Made by a program: the position numbers and the translations under genes. From contig CAJBSR010000490.1 in NCBI GenBank assembly GCA_903958285.1, positions 1 to 19,959 on the forward strand: a stretch of DNA of 19,959 nt. The letters are read 5' to 3'. The notes below the pieces were generated by a model, which was not told where the DNA came from, did no database searches, and was given only the letters and a program-made list of their open reading frames with translations. Shown one piece after another: positions 7,349 to 14,240 of this stretch (position 1 is its first letter; the number at the start of each line of letters is the position of its first letter). The stretch comes from an uncultured Sphingomonadales bacterium. Lineage in GTDB: Bacteria > Pseudomonadota > Alphaproteobacteria > Sphingomonadales > Sphingomonadaceae.

Positions 7349-8890
7349 ATGCATCCCTTTGTTCACGCGCAATCCCATCCGGACAAACCCGCTATCATCG
7401 TTGCGGAAACCGGCGAAATCCGGACCTACCGGCAGCTAGATGATGCTTCGAACAAAGTGGCGCAGTTTTTTCGTCAGCGTGGGCTCCACCATGAAGACGT
7501 CGTCGCCTTCATGCTCGAAAACACACCAGACTATTACAGCCTCACCTGGGGCGCCCAGCGGGCAGGGCTGCGCTATGTCTGCATCTCATCCCGGCTGACG
7601 CAGGATGAGACGGACTACATCCTTGAAAATTCAGGCGCGAAGATTTTCGTGATTTCAGGCGCGCTTTCGGGTGCGGCGGCGCTTCTGTCCACGCAGGTGG
7701 AGCGTTATTCAATGGGTGGTCCAGTCGAGGGCTATGGGTCGTTTGAAGATGCCGTGGCGACGATGCCGGCAGAACCGGTGCCGGATGAACGCGCGGGCGT
7801 CGATATGCTTTATTCGTCGGGTACAACGGGACGGCCCAAGGGTGTGCGTATTCCGCTTCCGGAAGACCCCGCTATTGATCAAGCTAACAGTCTTGTGGCA
7901 ATCGCCATGGGCCTGTTCCGCTTCACGCCGGACAGTGTCTATCTCTCGCCCGCACCGCTCTATCATGCGGCCCCGCTGCGTTGGTCGATGACGGTGCACA
8001 AGATTGGCGGCACTGTTGTGATGATGAAGAAGTTCGATGCCGAAGGCGCGCTTGCCGCGATTGAAAAATATAAGGCGACCTGCAGCCAATGGGTGCCGAC
8101 GCATTTCGTGCGGATGCTGAAACTGCCCGAGGACGTTCGGAAGAAGTACGACACCTCGTCGCTTAACTGCGCGGTCCATGCCGCAGCACCTTGCCCGATG
8201 CCGGTCAAGCGCGCGATGATCGACTGGTGGGGTCCGGTGCTTGAGGAATATTATGCGGGGTCCGAAGGCAATGGCTTCACCTATGTCGGCTCCGCCGAGT
8301 GGCTGCGTCTGGCTGACAAGGAAGGTGCCGGGACTGTCGGCAAGGCCGTGACGGGCATCGCCCACATCATGGGGGAAGACAATGAAACCGAGATGCCGAC
8401 GCGAAGCGAGGGTACGGTCTTCTTCGAAAGCGACAGCGTTTTTGAGTATCATGACGATGAAGAAAAGACGCAGTCGAGCCGCAATTCCAAAGGCTGGTCA
8501 ACGCTGGGTGATGTGGGCTGGATGGATGAGGACGGCTATTTGTTCCTCACCGACCGCAAGAGCTTCATGATCATTTCAGGCGGCGTGAACATCTACCCGC
8601 AGGAGATTGAAAACCATCTCGTCACGCACCCCAAGGTGCAGGACGTTGCTGTCATCGGCGGCCCGCATGAGGAGATGGGCGAAGAGGTGATCGCGGTCAT
8701 CCAGCCGGTCGACATGGCCAACGCCAATGACGCGCTGCGCGCCGAGTTGACAGACTATGCGCGTGAAAAGCTGTCGGGCGTGAAGATCCCGCGCCGTATC
8801 GACTTTCTGGCAGAACTACCGCGGCACGACACGGGCAAGCTCTACAAGCGCCTGCTGCGTGACCAATATTGGGAAAAGGCCAAGAAGTGA
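7349..8890 (+). CDS. AMP-binding acyl-CoA synthetase (FadD-like)
   Basis: The protein has 513 residues of the ANL superfamily and should activate a free acid with ATP and CoA, the entry step of the pathway. The phosphate-binding motif YSSGTTGRPKG is at 155-165. In the second half GWSTLGDVGWMDEDGYLFLTDRK contains the ribose-binding Asp and hinge region, and HDTGKLYKRLL near the end supplies the catalytic Lys497. The length is normal for medium-chain or aryl/cyclic acid ligases; no signal peptide or membrane helix is seen. The start lies 44 nt after the candidate operator. The last codons overlap the following gene by 4 bp (GTGA). Confidence 0.95.
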   Translation: MHPFVHAQSHPDKPAIIVAETGEIRTYRQLDDASNKVAQFFRQRGLHHEDVVAFMLENTPDYYSLTWGAQRAGLRYVCISSRLTQDETDYILENSGAKIFVISGALSGAAALLSTQVERYSMGGPVEGYGSFEDAVATMPAEPVPDERAGVDMLYSSGTTGRPKGVRIPLPEDPAIDQANSLVAIAMGLFRFTPDSVYLSPAPLYHAAPLRWSMTVHKIGGTVVMMKKFDAEGALAAIEKYKATCSQWVPTHFVRMLKLPEDVRKKYDTSSLNCAVHAAAPCPMPVKRAMIDWWGPVLEEYYAGSEGNGFTYVGSAEWLRLADKEGAGTVGKAVTGIAHIMGEDNETEMPTRSEGTVFFESDSVFEYHDDEEKTQSSRNSKGWSTLGDVGWMDEDGYLFLTDRKSFMIISGGVNIYPQEIENHLVTHPKVQDVAVIGGPHEEMGEEVIAVIQPVDMANANDALRAELTDYAREKLSGVKIPRRIDFLAELPRHDTGKLYKRLLRDQYWEKAKK

Positions 8891-9498
8891 GCGGCCCGCG
8901 CGTCGAGTTCTTCTTTGATTTGTCCAGCCCATGGACGCGGCTGGCCTTTGCCAATTTGGGACCGATGCTGGACCGGACAGGGGCGCAGGCTGTGCTCCGG
9001 CCCATCCTTGTCGGTGGTGTGTTCAACGCGGTCAATCCTGCGGTCTATGCCGCGCGCGAAGATGCGGGGAACAGGCGGCTCCAGCACAGCTGGAAAGTAC
9101 TCGCCGATTGGGCGCGATTGGCGGGTGTCTCGATGAACTTCCCGAGCGTCTATCATCCGGCCAAGAGCGTGAATGCCATGCGGATGGCGTGTGCGCTGGA
9201 AGACGATCAGGTGGCGTTGCGAGCGTTCACGACGGCGGCGTTTGAGAGCTATTTTGGGGCACAAGAAAATCTCGATGACCCTGACGTGCTCGTTGCAGTC
9301 GCCAATGCGGCAGGCCTTGATGGCGCCGCGGTCCGCGCGGCCTCCGTCACAGATGAAAACAAACTCCGGCTGCGCGGCAATACCGATGAACTGGTAGAAC
9401 GCGGCGGCTATGGTTCGCCCACGATCTTCGTGGACCGGACCGATATGTATTTTGGCAATGATCAGCTGCCGCTGGTCGAGGCTGCATTGAAGAGATGA
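8887..9498 (+). CDS. 2-hydroxychromene-2-carboxylate isomerase / DsbA-like (kappa GST fold) protein
   Basis: The protein has 203 residues from a GTG start at 8887 that overlaps the synthetase stop (GTGA). An in-frame ATG at 8869 would add six residues lying wholly inside the synthetase gene and is less likely. The N-terminus VEFFFDLSSPWTRLAFANL is the thioredoxin-fold strand and loop of HCCA isomerases and kappa glutathione transferases, with Ser13/Ser14-Pro in place of the DsbA CxxC, so it is not a disulfide oxidase. The C-terminal YGSPTIFVDRTDMYFGNDQLPLVEAAL matches the cis-Pro region and final helix of the family. It may isomerise a ring or double bond with glutathione as cofactor. Its position between an acyl-CoA synthetase and a crotonase suggests a role in the same catabolic route; the exact reaction is unknown. 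Confidence 0.87.
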   Translation: MSGPRVEFFFDLSSPWTRLAFANLGPMLDRTGAQAVLRPILVGGVFNAVNPAVYAAREDAGNRRLQHSWKVLADWARLAGVSMNFPSVYHPAKSVNAMRMACALEDDQVALRAFTTAAFESYFGAQENLDDPDVLVAVANAAGLDGAAVRAASVTDENKLRLRGNTDELVERGGYGSPTIFVDRTDMYFGNDQLPLVEAALKR

Positions 9499-9530
9499 AG
9501 CCCCAAAAGGGTTGTTGAGAGGACGGAAAG

Positions 9531-10334
9531 ATGAACGACCGCATTTCGATCACCATGCTGGAAGATGGCATCGCCGATGTCCGCATGACCCGTGTCAACA
9601 AGATGAACGCGCTCGATAGTGCGCAATGGTCGGCTTTGGTCGAGGCGGTTGAAACGCTCAAGGCGATGGCCGGACTGCGCGTTGTTGTTCTGTCCGGCGA
9701 AGGCCGCGCTTTCTGCGCTGGGCTAGACCTGTCGAGCATGCAATCTGACCGTGAACCCGGCGGTAGCAGTGCAGGCGGATCGCTGGCGGACCGTACCCAC
9801 GGCATTGCCAACAATGCGCAATATGCGGCTTGGGGCTGGCGCGAACTGCCGGTGCCCGTCATCGCCGCTGTGCATGGTGTGGCCTTTGGCGCAGGCAGCC
9901 AGATCATGGCCGCTGCCGACATCCGCATCGTCCACCCGGACACGCGCATCGCCATTATGGAAATGAAGTGGGGCCTTGTGCCCGACGTTGCGGGCATGCC
10001 GCTGTGGCGCACGCAGGTCGCCGATGATGTGCTGCGTGAGATGATCTACACCAACCGCGAGTTTAACGGCGTCGAAGCCAAGGAAATGGGCTTTGCCACG
10101 CACGTGTCGGATGACCCCCACGCCCATGCGATGGAGCTGGCGCGCGTGATTGCCAACAAGAACCCGCACGCCATTCGCGGCGCCAAGCGGTTGTGCAACC
10201 TGATGGGCGACGCCACCGACGCCGAACTGCTTCAGGCAGAAAGCGATGAACAGGTGCTGGTCATCCGCAAGCCCAACCAGATGGAAGCGGTGATGGCGGC
10301 GATGGAAAAGCGGAAGCCGAATTTCGCGGAGTAA
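9531..10334 (+). CDS. Enoyl-CoA hydratase/isomerase (crotonase) family protein
   Basis: The protein has 267 residues of the crotonase fold. The oxyanion-hole segments are RAFCAGLDLSS at 59-69 and HGVAFGAGSQIMAAADIRI at 115-133. Compared with rat mitochondrial enoyl-CoA hydratase, Gln124 stands at the position of Glu144, while Glu144 of this protein (AIMEMKWGLVPD) matches the second catalytic Glu164. One of the two acids is therefore missing, which fits an isomerase, a retro-Claisen type hydrolase or another crotonase rather than a standard hydratase. The insert QSDREPGGSSAGGSLADRTHGI is typical of sphingomonad and actinobacterial members. The start has GAGAGGACGGAAAG directly upstream and lies 32 bp after the previous stop, so it probably ends the synthetase operon. 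Confidence 0.92.
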   Translation: MNDRISITMLEDGIADVRMTRVNKMNALDSAQWSALVEAVETLKAMAGLRVVVLSGEGRAFCAGLDLSSMQSDREPGGSSAGGSLADRTHGIANNAQYAAWGWRELPVPVIAAVHGVAFGAGSQIMAAADIRIVHPDTRIAIMEMKWGLVPDVAGMPLWRTQVADDVLREMIYTNREFNGVEAKEMGFATHVSDDPHAHAMELARVIANKNPHAIRGAKRLCNLMGDATDAELLQAESDEQVLVIRKPNQMEAVMAAMEKRKPNFAE

Positions 10335-10340
10335 GCTTGT

Positions 10341-10531
10341 CGTCATGCTGAACTTGTTTCAGCATCCATGAACACTGCGGTGTAAAGGTTCGCGCAGAGA
10401 CGCAGAGAGCGCGGAGCGACGGACGGGGTCACCTGACGCACAGAACACGCATTGCCTCGGCGTCCTTTGCGTCTCTGCGCGAGCCATTCTTAATTGATGC
10501 TAGTGGATCCTGAAAGAAGTTCAGGATGACG
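10341..10531. repeat. Nested composite inverted repeat between convergent genes
   Basis: The outer arms are at 10341-10368 and 10504-10531 and match as inverted copies at 25 of 28 positions. Each arm is itself a small hairpin: ATGCTGAA/TTCAGCAT on the left and ATCCTGAA/TTCAGGAT on the right. The inner arms, at 10387-10406 and 10466-10485 (core CGCGCAGAGACGCA), match at 18 of 20. The element fills the gap between the crotonase gene and the convergent thioesterase gene. It resembles the repetitive extragenic palindromes that are common in sphingomonads and may end transcription from both sides. Confidence 0.8.
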
Positions 10532-10540
10532 GTGTTGGCC

Positions 10541-10978
10541 TCAGCCCGCCGTCACCAACTGCGCCGTCAATCCCTCGACAATCTCCGTCCGGAGCGGCTT
10601 CGCCTCATTGTCCGTCCGGCAGACGACGACCGTGTCGCACGTCGCGATGCACTGGCCGTTTTGGAACATGGCCTGTTCGATGGTCCAGCTGGAGGTGCCG
10701 ATGCGGCCGATGCCGGAACAGACTGTGGCGTCGGCGGGGAAGTTGCCTTCGCGCAGATAGTTGATTTCAACCGCCGCCACCATCGTCCGCTCATTGTCCG
10801 GGCGGTCGGCCCAGGGGCGGACATTGCGGTTCAATTGCACCCGCGCATTTTCAAACAGCGCCGCAAAGGCGACGTTGTTGAGGTGGCCGTTGATGTCCAT
10901 GTCCTGAAAGCGCGTTTGCGCGACCATGGTCACGGGGTAGATCGACGGATCGAGGCGGTGGGGCAAAGGTTTGGGCAT
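10541..10978 (-). CDS. 4HBT-type acyl-CoA thioesterase
   Basis: The protein has 145 residues from the ATG complementary to 10976-10978. The hotdog active-site segment RFQDMDINGHLNNVAFAALFENAR at 23-46 carries Asp28 at the position of Asp17 of Pseudomonas 4-hydroxybenzoyl-CoA thioesterase, followed by the GHxNN seen in FcbC/YbgC-like enzymes. It should hydrolyse short or aryl acyl-CoAs. The frame is open upstream to 11095, but that part overlaps the SDR gene and is not expected to be coding. A GC-rich hairpin with four T residues lies immediately before the start codon, so expression may be limited by termination of the upstream SDR transcript or may use its own promoter. It is the third hotdog thioesterase in the region. 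Confidence 0.85.
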   Translation of the reverse strand: MPKPLPHRLDPSIYPVTMVAQTRFQDMDINGHLNNVAFAALFENARVQLNRNVRPWADRPDNERTMVAAVEINYLREGNFPADATVCSGIGRIGTSSWTIEQAMFQNGQCIATCDTVVVCRTDNEAKPLRTEIVEGLTAQLVTAG

Positions 10979-11010
10979 AAAAGGCCCCGCCCGCTTGACG
11001 CGAGCGGGGC
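10979..11010 (-). terminator. Candidate intrinsic terminator abutting the thioesterase start codon
   Basis: On the minus strand GCCCCGC and GCGGGGC form a perfect 7-bp stem around a 13-nt loop, followed by CTTTT that runs directly into the ATG of the thioesterase gene. It lies 17 bp after the stop of the SDR gene at 11028. The T-run is short, so termination may be partial. Confidence 0.5.
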
Positions 11011-11027
11011 GCCTTCTGTCTGTCAGA

Positions 11028-11810
11028 TCAACGCGGGGCCATGCGGATGCCGCCGTCGAGGCGGACATCTTCACCGTTGAAATAGCCGTTTTCAATCATG
11101 CACATGGCAAGGTTGGCATATTCCACCGGGTTGCCGAGGCGCTTCGGGTTGAGCACGGTCGCACCCAGCGCATCGCGGACGTTCTGCGGCGCGCCTGCGA
11201 GCAGCGGGGTATCGAAGATGCCCGGCAGGATCGTGTTGACGCGGATGTTCTCGCTGGCGAGGTCACGCGCGATGGGGAGTGTCATGCCGACAACGCCGCC
11301 CTTCGAGGCCGAGTAAGCGGCCTGACCCATCTGGCCGTCTTCAGCGGCGACCGATGCGGTGTTGACGATGGCGCCACGCTCACCGTCTTCCATCGCAGGC
11401 AGCGACATCATGCCAGCGGCCGACTTGGCGATGCAGCGGAAGGTACCGACGAGGTTGATCTGGACGATCCAGTTGAACGCATCGAGCGGGAAGTGCTTGA
11501 TCGAACCATCTTCCTTGGAACGGCTGGCGGTCTTGATCGCGTTGCCGGTGCCGGCGCAGTTCACAAGGATGCGCTCCTGACCGATGGCGGCACGCGCCTT
11601 GGCAAAGCCTGCGTCCACCGAGGCATCGTCGGTCACGTTCACTTCGCAGAACACGCCGCCGAGTTCCTTGGCGATGGCTTCGCCCTTTTCGGTCTGAAGG
11701 TCAAAGATGGCGACCTTGACGCCCTTGGCGGCGAGCGCGCGGGCAGTTGCCGCACCAAGGCCGGACGCGCCGCCTGTGACGACGGCAGATACGGAGGAAT
11801 CGAGTTTCAT
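11028..11810 (-). CDS. Type II 3-hydroxyacyl-CoA dehydrogenase-like SDR
   Basis: The protein has 260 residues starting at MKLDSSVSAVVTGG. The frame is open further upstream, but that part crosses the inverted repeat at 11838-11923; AAAGGACC upstream of this ATG is a good ribosome site. Motifs are TGGASGLG at 12-19, Asp37 after the second strand (IFDLQ; NAD preference), NCAG at 84-87, Ser153, Tyr166-x3-Lys170 (AAYSASKGG) and PGIFDTPLL. The pattern GQMGQAAYSASKGG is characteristic of HSD17B10-like 3-hydroxyacyl-CoA / 3-hydroxy-2-methylbutyryl-CoA dehydrogenases. It would catalyse the third step of beta-oxidation, directly before the thiolase encoded upstream in the same direction, although a repeat element of about 125 bp separates the two genes. 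Confidence 0.92.
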   Translation of the reverse strand: MKLDSSVSAVVTGGASGLGAATARALAAKGVKVAIFDLQTEKGEAIAKELGGVFCEVNVTDDASVDAGFAKARAAIGQERILVNCAGTGNAIKTASRSKEDGSIKHFPLDAFNWIVQINLVGTFRCIAKSAAGMMSLPAMEDGERGAIVNTASVAAEDGQMGQAAYSASKGGVVGMTLPIARDLASENIRVNTILPGIFDTPLLAGAPQNVRDALGATVLNPKRLGNPVEYANLAMCMIENGYFNGEDVRLDGGIRMAPR

Positions 11811-11837
11811 ATTGCAGGTCCTTTCATTGATAGTTTT

Positions 11838-11923
11838 CCGCTCGCCCTGAGCTTGTCGAAGGGCTGCCCTTCCCTTTGCATATAAGCGGAAGGACGGGGC
11901 TTCGACAGGCTCAGCCCAAACGG
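11838..11923. repeat. CTGAGCYTGTCGAAG inverted repeat pair (REP-like)
   Basis: The left arm at 11838-11865 contains CTGAGCTTGTCGAAGGGC and the right arm at 11895-11923 contains CTTCGACAGGCTCAG, the inverse of the same core. Inside them CCTTCC and GGAAGG form a further inverted pair. The element lies between the thiolase stop and the SDR start, both on the minus strand. This core is very common between genes in sphingomonads and is probably a dispersed palindromic repeat; it may also weaken or end transcription leaving the thiolase gene. Confidence 0.75.
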
Positions 11924-11935
11924 AGGAAGATGTTC

Positions 11936-13108
11936 CTAGAGTCGTTCGACGATCGTGACGTTGGCGACGCCGCCGCCTTCGCACATCGTCTGGAGGCCGT
12001 ATTTGCCGCCCTTGGCTTTGAGCACGCCGAGCAGCGTTGCCATCAGCTTGGTGCCCGATGCGCCGAGCGGGTGGCCGAGCGCAATGGCGCCGCCGTGGAT
12101 GTTCAGCTTTTCAGGGTCAGCACCTGTGTGCTTGAGCCAAGCGAGGGGCACGGAGGCGAACGCTTCGTTGACTTCATAGGCGTCGATGTCGCTGATCTTC
12201 ATGCCGGCGCGCTGCAGGGCGCGGTCTGTCGCAAACAGGGGCTCTTCGAGCATGATGACAGGGTCACCCGCCGTCACCGTCAGATTGTGGATGCGTGCAA
12301 TCGGCGTCAGGCCATAGGTCTTGAGCGCCTCTTCCGACACGATCATGACCGCCGAAGACCCGTCGCAAATCTGCGAGGAGGACGCGGCGGTGAGCGAACC
12401 GCCTTCCTGCAACAGTTTCACGCCCGCAATGCTTTCCAGCGTCGCGTCAAAGCGGATGCCTTCATCGACATTGTGCTGGATTACGCCTTCGGGGGTTTCG
12501 ACGTCGAGCACGACGAGCTCATCGTTGAACATGCCGGCTTTGGTTGCGGCGATTGCGTTCAGGTGGCTCTTGAGCGCGAACTGGTCGAGATCATCCTTGG
12601 AAAAGCCATGCTTCTTCACGATCATTTCAGCGCCCATGAACTGGCTGAACATGATGCCGGGGTACTTCTCTTCAAGGCGCGGCGACTTATAGTGGCCGAG
12701 ACCTTCCTTCATGTGGAACATCGCGTTGGAGCCCATCGGCACGCGCGTCATCGATTCCACGCCCGAGGCGATCACGACATCCATCGTGCCGGACATGACG
12801 GCCTGCGCTGCAAACTGCATCGCCTGCTGGGAAGAGCCGCACTGGCGGTCAATGGTGACGGCAGGCACGCTGTCCGGAATGTTCTTGGCAGCAAGTACGG
12901 CGTTGCGGCCGACCTGCATGGCCTGCTGGCCTGCCTGCGTCACGCAGCCCATGATAACGTCGTCGATCTTCGCGCCGTCCATGCCGGTGCGGGCGACAAG
13001 CGTATCGAGTGTTGCCGCGGCGAGATCGACGGGGTGCCAGCCGGCAAGTTTCCCGTTGCGGCGGCCGCCGGCAGTCCGGACAGCGTCAACAATATAGGCA
13101 GTGGCCAT
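11936..13108 (-). CDS. Acetyl-CoA C-acyltransferase (thiolase)
   Basis: The protein has 390 residues, the normal length of degradative thiolases. The acyl-binding Cys90 lies in DRQCGSSQQA, the catalytic His346 in GGAIALGHPLGASG and the second Cys376 in MCEGGGVAN; NEAFA is also present. It should cleave a 3-ketoacyl-CoA to acetyl-CoA (or propionyl-CoA) and a shortened acyl-CoA, the last step of a beta-oxidation cycle. The start MATAYIVDAVRT is chosen over the upstream in-frame TTG because AGAGGA lies 8 nt before it. It is divergent from the nitroreductase gene, with a candidate operator in the spacer, and it heads the leftward run with the 3-hydroxyacyl-CoA dehydrogenase-like SDR. Confidence 0.95.
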   Translation of the reverse strand: MATAYIVDAVRTAGGRRNGKLAGWHPVDLAAATLDTLVARTGMDGAKIDDVIMGCVTQAGQQAMQVGRNAVLAAKNIPDSVPAVTIDRQCGSSQQAMQFAAQAVMSGTMDVVIASGVESMTRVPMGSNAMFHMKEGLGHYKSPRLEEKYPGIMFSQFMGAEMIVKKHGFSKDDLDQFALKSHLNAIAATKAGMFNDELVVLDVETPEGVIQHNVDEGIRFDATLESIAGVKLLQEGGSLTAASSSQICDGSSAVMIVSEEALKTYGLTPIARIHNLTVTAGDPVIMLEEPLFATDRALQRAGMKISDIDAYEVNEAFASVPLAWLKHTGADPEKLNIHGGAIALGHPLGASGTKLMATLLGVLKAKGGKYGLQTMCEGGGVANVTIVERL

Positions 13109-13157
13109 GTCCAAAATCCTCTCCAAAGGGGGTCAATTCTGAAATCCCTTGCGCAAA

Positions 13158-13173
13158 TTGACGTTAACGGCAA
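13158..13173. promoter_or_regulatory. Candidate operator, copy 3 (divergent thiolase / nitroreductase spacer)
   Basis: The 16-mer TTGACGTTAACGGCAA is the most symmetric of the three copies, with 14 of 16 positions palindromic around TTAA. It ends 43 nt before the nitroreductase ATG and begins 50 nt upstream of the thiolase ATG. Like the other two copies it lies in a divergent spacer of the acyl-CoA region. Confidence 0.65.
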
Positions 13174-13216
13174 GGGAAAGTTGCGCAACAAAATCACCTT
13201 CGCAGGGACCCAGCAG

Positions 13217-13882
13217 ATGAATGTTTCCGAAGCCGTAGAGTATCGCCGCTCCGTCAGGGGCTTCCTCGATAAGCCGGTGGATCCCGCACTGGTGAAGGAC
13301 GTTGTGGAGCGCGCCTCCCGCGCCGCTTCCGGCGGCAATCTCCAGCCCTGGCACGTCGACATTGTCCAGGGTGATTCGATGGCTAGGCTTAAAGGCATCA
13401 TGGCGGAAAAGATCGCCAATCGGGAAAGCGAGATGCCCGAATATGCGATCTACCCCGCAGGGCTGACAGACCCATGGGAAGGCCGCCGGGCCGAAGTGGG
13501 CGAGATGCTCTACGGTGCGCTCAACATCCCGCGGGAGGACAAGAAGGCGCGCGCCATGTGGTTTGCCCGCAACTTCCAGTTTTTCGGCGCCCCCGTCGGC
13601 CTGTTCGTCTCACTCGACCGGCAAATGGGCCTGCCGCAATGGGCGGATGCCGGCGCGCTGCTCAATTCAATCATGCTGCTCTTGTGTGAAGCTGGGTTGG
13701 ACAGCTGCCCGCAAGAATGCTGGGCGGTCTACCCCAAAACCATCGGCAGCTTCCTTGGCCTGCCGGACAACCGCATTATGTGGACGGGTATGTCGATCGG
13801 CTACAAGGACCCCAATGATCCCGCCAACAGCCTGCGCGCCAACCGCGCGTCCTCAGAAGAATGGCTGGCAATCCACGACTGA
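13217..13882 (+). CDS. Nitroreductase-family FMN oxidoreductase
   Basis: The protein has 221 residues. The N-terminus VSEAVEYRRSVRGFLDKPV followed by ASRAASGGNLQPWHVDIV is the FMN-binding signature of the nitroreductase family (RRSxRxF and SxxNxQPW). Later DAGALLNSIMLLLCEAGLDSCPQE and SIGYKDPNDPANSLR match the C-terminal FMN and dimer-interface segments. Such enzymes reduce nitroaromatics, quinones or enones with NAD(P)H; in catabolic clusters they may act as ene-type reductases or dehydrogenases, so the physiological substrate is open. The start at 13217 follows AGGGA with reasonable spacing; the long open frame that continues upstream of it is antisense to the thiolase and is not used. It is probably controlled by the operator shared with the thiolase gene. 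Confidence 0.92.
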   Translation: MNVSEAVEYRRSVRGFLDKPVDPALVKDVVERASRAASGGNLQPWHVDIVQGDSMARLKGIMAEKIANRESEMPEYAIYPAGLTDPWEGRRAEVGEMLYGALNIPREDKKARAMWFARNFQFFGAPVGLFVSLDRQMGLPQWADAGALLNSIMLLLCEAGLDSCPQECWAVYPKTIGSFLGLPDNRIMWTGMSIGYKDPNDPANSLRANRASSEEWLAIHD

Positions 13883-13885
13883 TGA

Positions 13886-13914
13886 TTGACAGCGCGGCGT
13901 CGCTTCGCCATTGG
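13886..13914 (+). promoter_or_regulatory. Possible tRNA-Tyr promoter
   Basis: A perfect -35 hexamer TTGACA is at 13886-13891. At 17 nt spacing the -10 would be CATTGG at 13909-13914, a poor match, and it would lie about 44 nt before the mature tRNA. This is suggestive only. Confidence 0.35.
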
Positions 13915-13957
13915 GCCACCTCTCGCATCGATGGCCCCGCCGCGATGTGACGCCTGG

Positions 13958-14043
13958 GGACAGGTGGCCGAGTGGTTAAAGGCAGCAGACTGTAAATCTG
14001 CCCGCGCAAGCGTACGCTGGTTCGAATCCAGCCCTGTCCACCA
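13958..14043 (+). tRNA. tRNA-Tyr (anticodon GUA)
   Basis: The 7-bp acceptor stem GGACAGG/CCTGTCC is closed at 13958-13964 and 14033-14039, with discriminator A14040 and an encoded CCA at 14041-14043. The anticodon stem GCAGA/TCTGC encloses the loop CTGTAAA with anticodon GTA at 13992-13994. A variable arm (CCGCGCAAGCG) marks a class II tRNA, as expected for bacterial tRNA-Tyr. The T arm has GGTTCGAATCC. It lies just upstream of an integrase gene, and its 3' end is the likely integration site of the element to its right. Confidence 0.97.
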
Positions 14044-14156
14044 AATTCCTATACGGGGATGTTCGCTGAAATTCGTAGAAATCCCAGAAATCATAGCGTA
14101 TTGTCACCGCAATCGTCCCCCTGCGTCCGCTGTTGTTTGCCTGCAACCGGAGCAGA

Positions 14157-14237
14157 GTGTGGGGGTAATGTGGGGGTAAATCGACTTACCCCCACATATT
14201 TACCTCTCGAAACCGGAGGGGAAAGTGTGGGGGTAAG
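14157..14237. repeat. GTGTGGGGGTAA repeats, probable integrase arm-type sites
   Basis: The 12-mer GTGTGGGGGTAA occurs at 14157-14168 and 14225-14236. TGTGGGGGTAA is at 14169-14179, and an inverted copy, TTACCCCCACA, is at 14186-14196. They fill the 80 bp before the integrase gene, the last one ending 4 nt before its ATG. P4-type integrases use an N-terminal domain to bind such short repeated arm sites next to att; that function is inferred here. Confidence 0.65.
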
Positions 14238-14240
14238 AGG

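Noticed and set aside
7709..8452. A 247-codon minus-strand frame.
   Set aside because: It is antisense to the acyl-CoA synthetase, which has all its ANL motifs; no domain is recognisable.
11876..13882. A 668-codon open frame on the plus strand joined to the nitroreductase.
   Set aside because: Its first part is antisense to the thiolase, whose catalytic Cys, His and Cys are all visible. It is open because of GC-rich codon bias; only the part from 13217 is a gene.
14157..14237. The GTGGGGGTA repeats as a CRISPR array or iteron origin.
   Set aside because: Units are 11-12 bp, irregularly spaced, with one inverted, and no cas or rep gene is present; integrase arm sites explain them better.
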